The position numbers were made by a program, and so were the translations under genes. Of a DNA stretch of 64,000 bases, positions 63,408-64,000 are shown piece by piece (position 1 is the stretch's first letter; each line of letters begins with the position of its first letter). Source of the DNA: CAVTJL01 sp963752325 (lineage in GTDB: Bacteria; Pseudomonadota; Alphaproteobacteria; Geminicoccales; Geminicoccaceae); assembly GCA_963752325.1 (NCBI GenBank), contig CAVVXU010000007.1, positions 310,001-374,000 on the forward strand, read 5' to 3'. The notes beneath the pieces are model-generated. The model worked only from the letters and a program-made list of their open reading frames with translations, was not told where the DNA came from and made no database searches.

Positions 63408-64000
63408 GTGGTCAGGCAACGATCCGGTTCATGGCCGCGCCTCGTCCTGGCGATCCGTCACTGGATCGATCGGTACAGCTTCGCCGCGCTCCTGACCGTC
63501 TCCGTCGTCCTGCTCGTCCTGACCAAGGCCGACATCCGTGCGATAGCCTATCTCACCGACCGCGTGGATGATGCGGTGGTGCCCGTGCTGGACGCGGTGC
63601 GCCGGCCCGTGGCGGCGATGCGGAACGCGGCAGACCAGGTGGGTGCCATGATGGCGCTGCGGGACGAGAACGCCCGGCTCCGTGCCGAGACGGACCGCCT
63701 GCTGCGCTGGCAGGCCGAGGCGATCCGCCTCGAGGTCCAGAACGCGGCCCTGCGGCAGCTCCTGCGCATGCCGCGTCTCGAGCAGGCACCGATCTGGACC
63801 ACCGCGCGGGTCGTGGCCGACAGCGGTGGCCCCTTCGTGCGGACGGTGCTGATCGACGCCGGCGACGACCGCGGTGTCGGGAAGGGCATGGCGGTCGCCA
63901 ACGAGCGCGGCCTCGTCGGCCGGGTCATCGCGGTCGGCCGCCAGAGCGCCCGGGTCCTGCTGCTGACGGACCTCAACTCGCAGATCCCGGCCATCGTCGA
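63408..64000 (+). CDS. mreC: Rod shape-determining protein MreC, N-terminal part
   Basis: The first ~197 codons of MreC; the gene runs off the window. A cytoplasmic leader and one transmembrane segment (IRHWIDRYSFAALLTVSVVLLVLTKADI) are followed by a coiled coil (MALRDENARLRAETDRLLRWQAEAIRLEVQNAALRQLL) and the beginning of the periplasmic beta domain (TARVVADSGGPFVRTVLIDAGDDRGVGKGMAVANERGLVGRVIAVG). The GTG at 63408 is the best visible start in this frame; an ATG at 63322 is in a different frame. Works with MreB in the elongasome. Confidence 0.85.
   Translation, partial: MVRQRSGSWPRLVLAIRHWIDRYSFAALLTVSVVLLVLTKADIRAIAYLTDRVDDAVVPVLDAVRRPVAAMRNAADQVGAMMALRDENARLRAETDRLLRWQAEAIRLEVQNAALRQLLRMPRLEQAPIWTTARVVADSGGPFVRTVLIDAGDDRGVGKGMAVANERGLVGRVIAVGRQSARVLLLTDLNSQIPAIV

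Noticed and set aside
1..64000. CRISPR arrays, tRNA or rRNA genes, prophage structural genes, integrases
   Set aside because: I looked for regularly spaced repeats, tRNA-like cloverleafs, rRNA blocks and recombinase motifs and saw none I could support.

Overview
The window is a high-GC, gene-dense bacterial chromosome segment that most resembles an alphaproteobacterium of the Rhodospirillales/Geminicoccales type. This is inferred from gene content: a Caulobacter-type sphingolipid locus, an alphaproteobacterial C-P lyase operon, TRAP transporters, an LptF/LptG-like permease pair and leuA followed by mreB-mreC. No rRNA or tRNA gene is visible, so the taxonomy is a guess. More than 20 single-base frame breaks are scattered through otherwise well conserved genes, leuA included. 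They look like uncorrected indel errors, so split genes are annotated here as single genes with the break noted.

Layout. 1-4.5 kb: a DUF1800/DUF1501 pair, a nitrilase-superfamily hydrolase, a 3-hydroxyisobutyrate-dehydrogenase-like enzyme and an AI-2E/PerM permease. 4.6-21.2 kb: a complete bacterial sphingolipid locus. Ten plus-strand genes encode an ABC exporter, a GT8-like/ELM1 fusion, a fatty-acid hydroxylase-fold protein, the bacterial ceramide synthase, a nucleotidyltransferase, a metallophosphoesterase, LptF- and LptG-like permeases, a ceramide/diacylglycerol-type lipid kinase and a Tam41-like nucleotidyltransferase. They converge on a four-gene minus-strand operon for fatty acyl-AMP ligase, ceramide reductase, acyl carrier protein and serine palmitoyltransferase. 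Together these can load a fatty acid on a dedicated ACP, condense it with serine, acylate and reduce the product, phosphorylate and decorate the ceramide, and export it.

21.7-31 kb: a small secreted protein, a UPF0173 hydrolase, an acetoin/pyruvate dehydrogenase-like E1alpha-E1beta-E2 operon behind an IclR regulator, a divergent phytanoyl-CoA dioxygenase-like enzyme and a TRAP transporter. 30.9-40.3 kb: phosphonate breakdown, with phnM and phnF divergent from phnGHI-[DUF429 + 0.9 kb]-phnJKLM; the divergent promoter carries two clear dyad symmetries. 40.3-45.2 kb: two truncated genes joined head to head, a DJ-1/PfpI protein and phosphoketolase. 45.4-56.8 kb: a ParDE-type toxin-antitoxin pair, pirin, a cyclase-family hydrolase, AraC regulator, SDR, alpha/beta hydrolase, GNAT, a further phnM with a DUF1045 protein, an MFS exporter and asparagine synthase.

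56.8-60.2 kb: a lower-GC two-gene cassette (DUF6338 protein plus a 64-residue Gly/Pro/Gln-rich protein). It lies between a FAD monooxygenase 3' end and a second, diverged copy of that same 3' end, which looks like an insertion that displaced the gene tail. Next to it is a protein containing exact DNA-level repeats encoding CTNEF. 60.5-64 kb: leuA, mreB and the start of mreC.

The most interesting parts are the extended sphingolipid locus with its unusual fusion protein, the DUF6338 cassette with its displaced gene end, and the interrupted C-P lyase operon with three divergent PhnM paralogues in the window.
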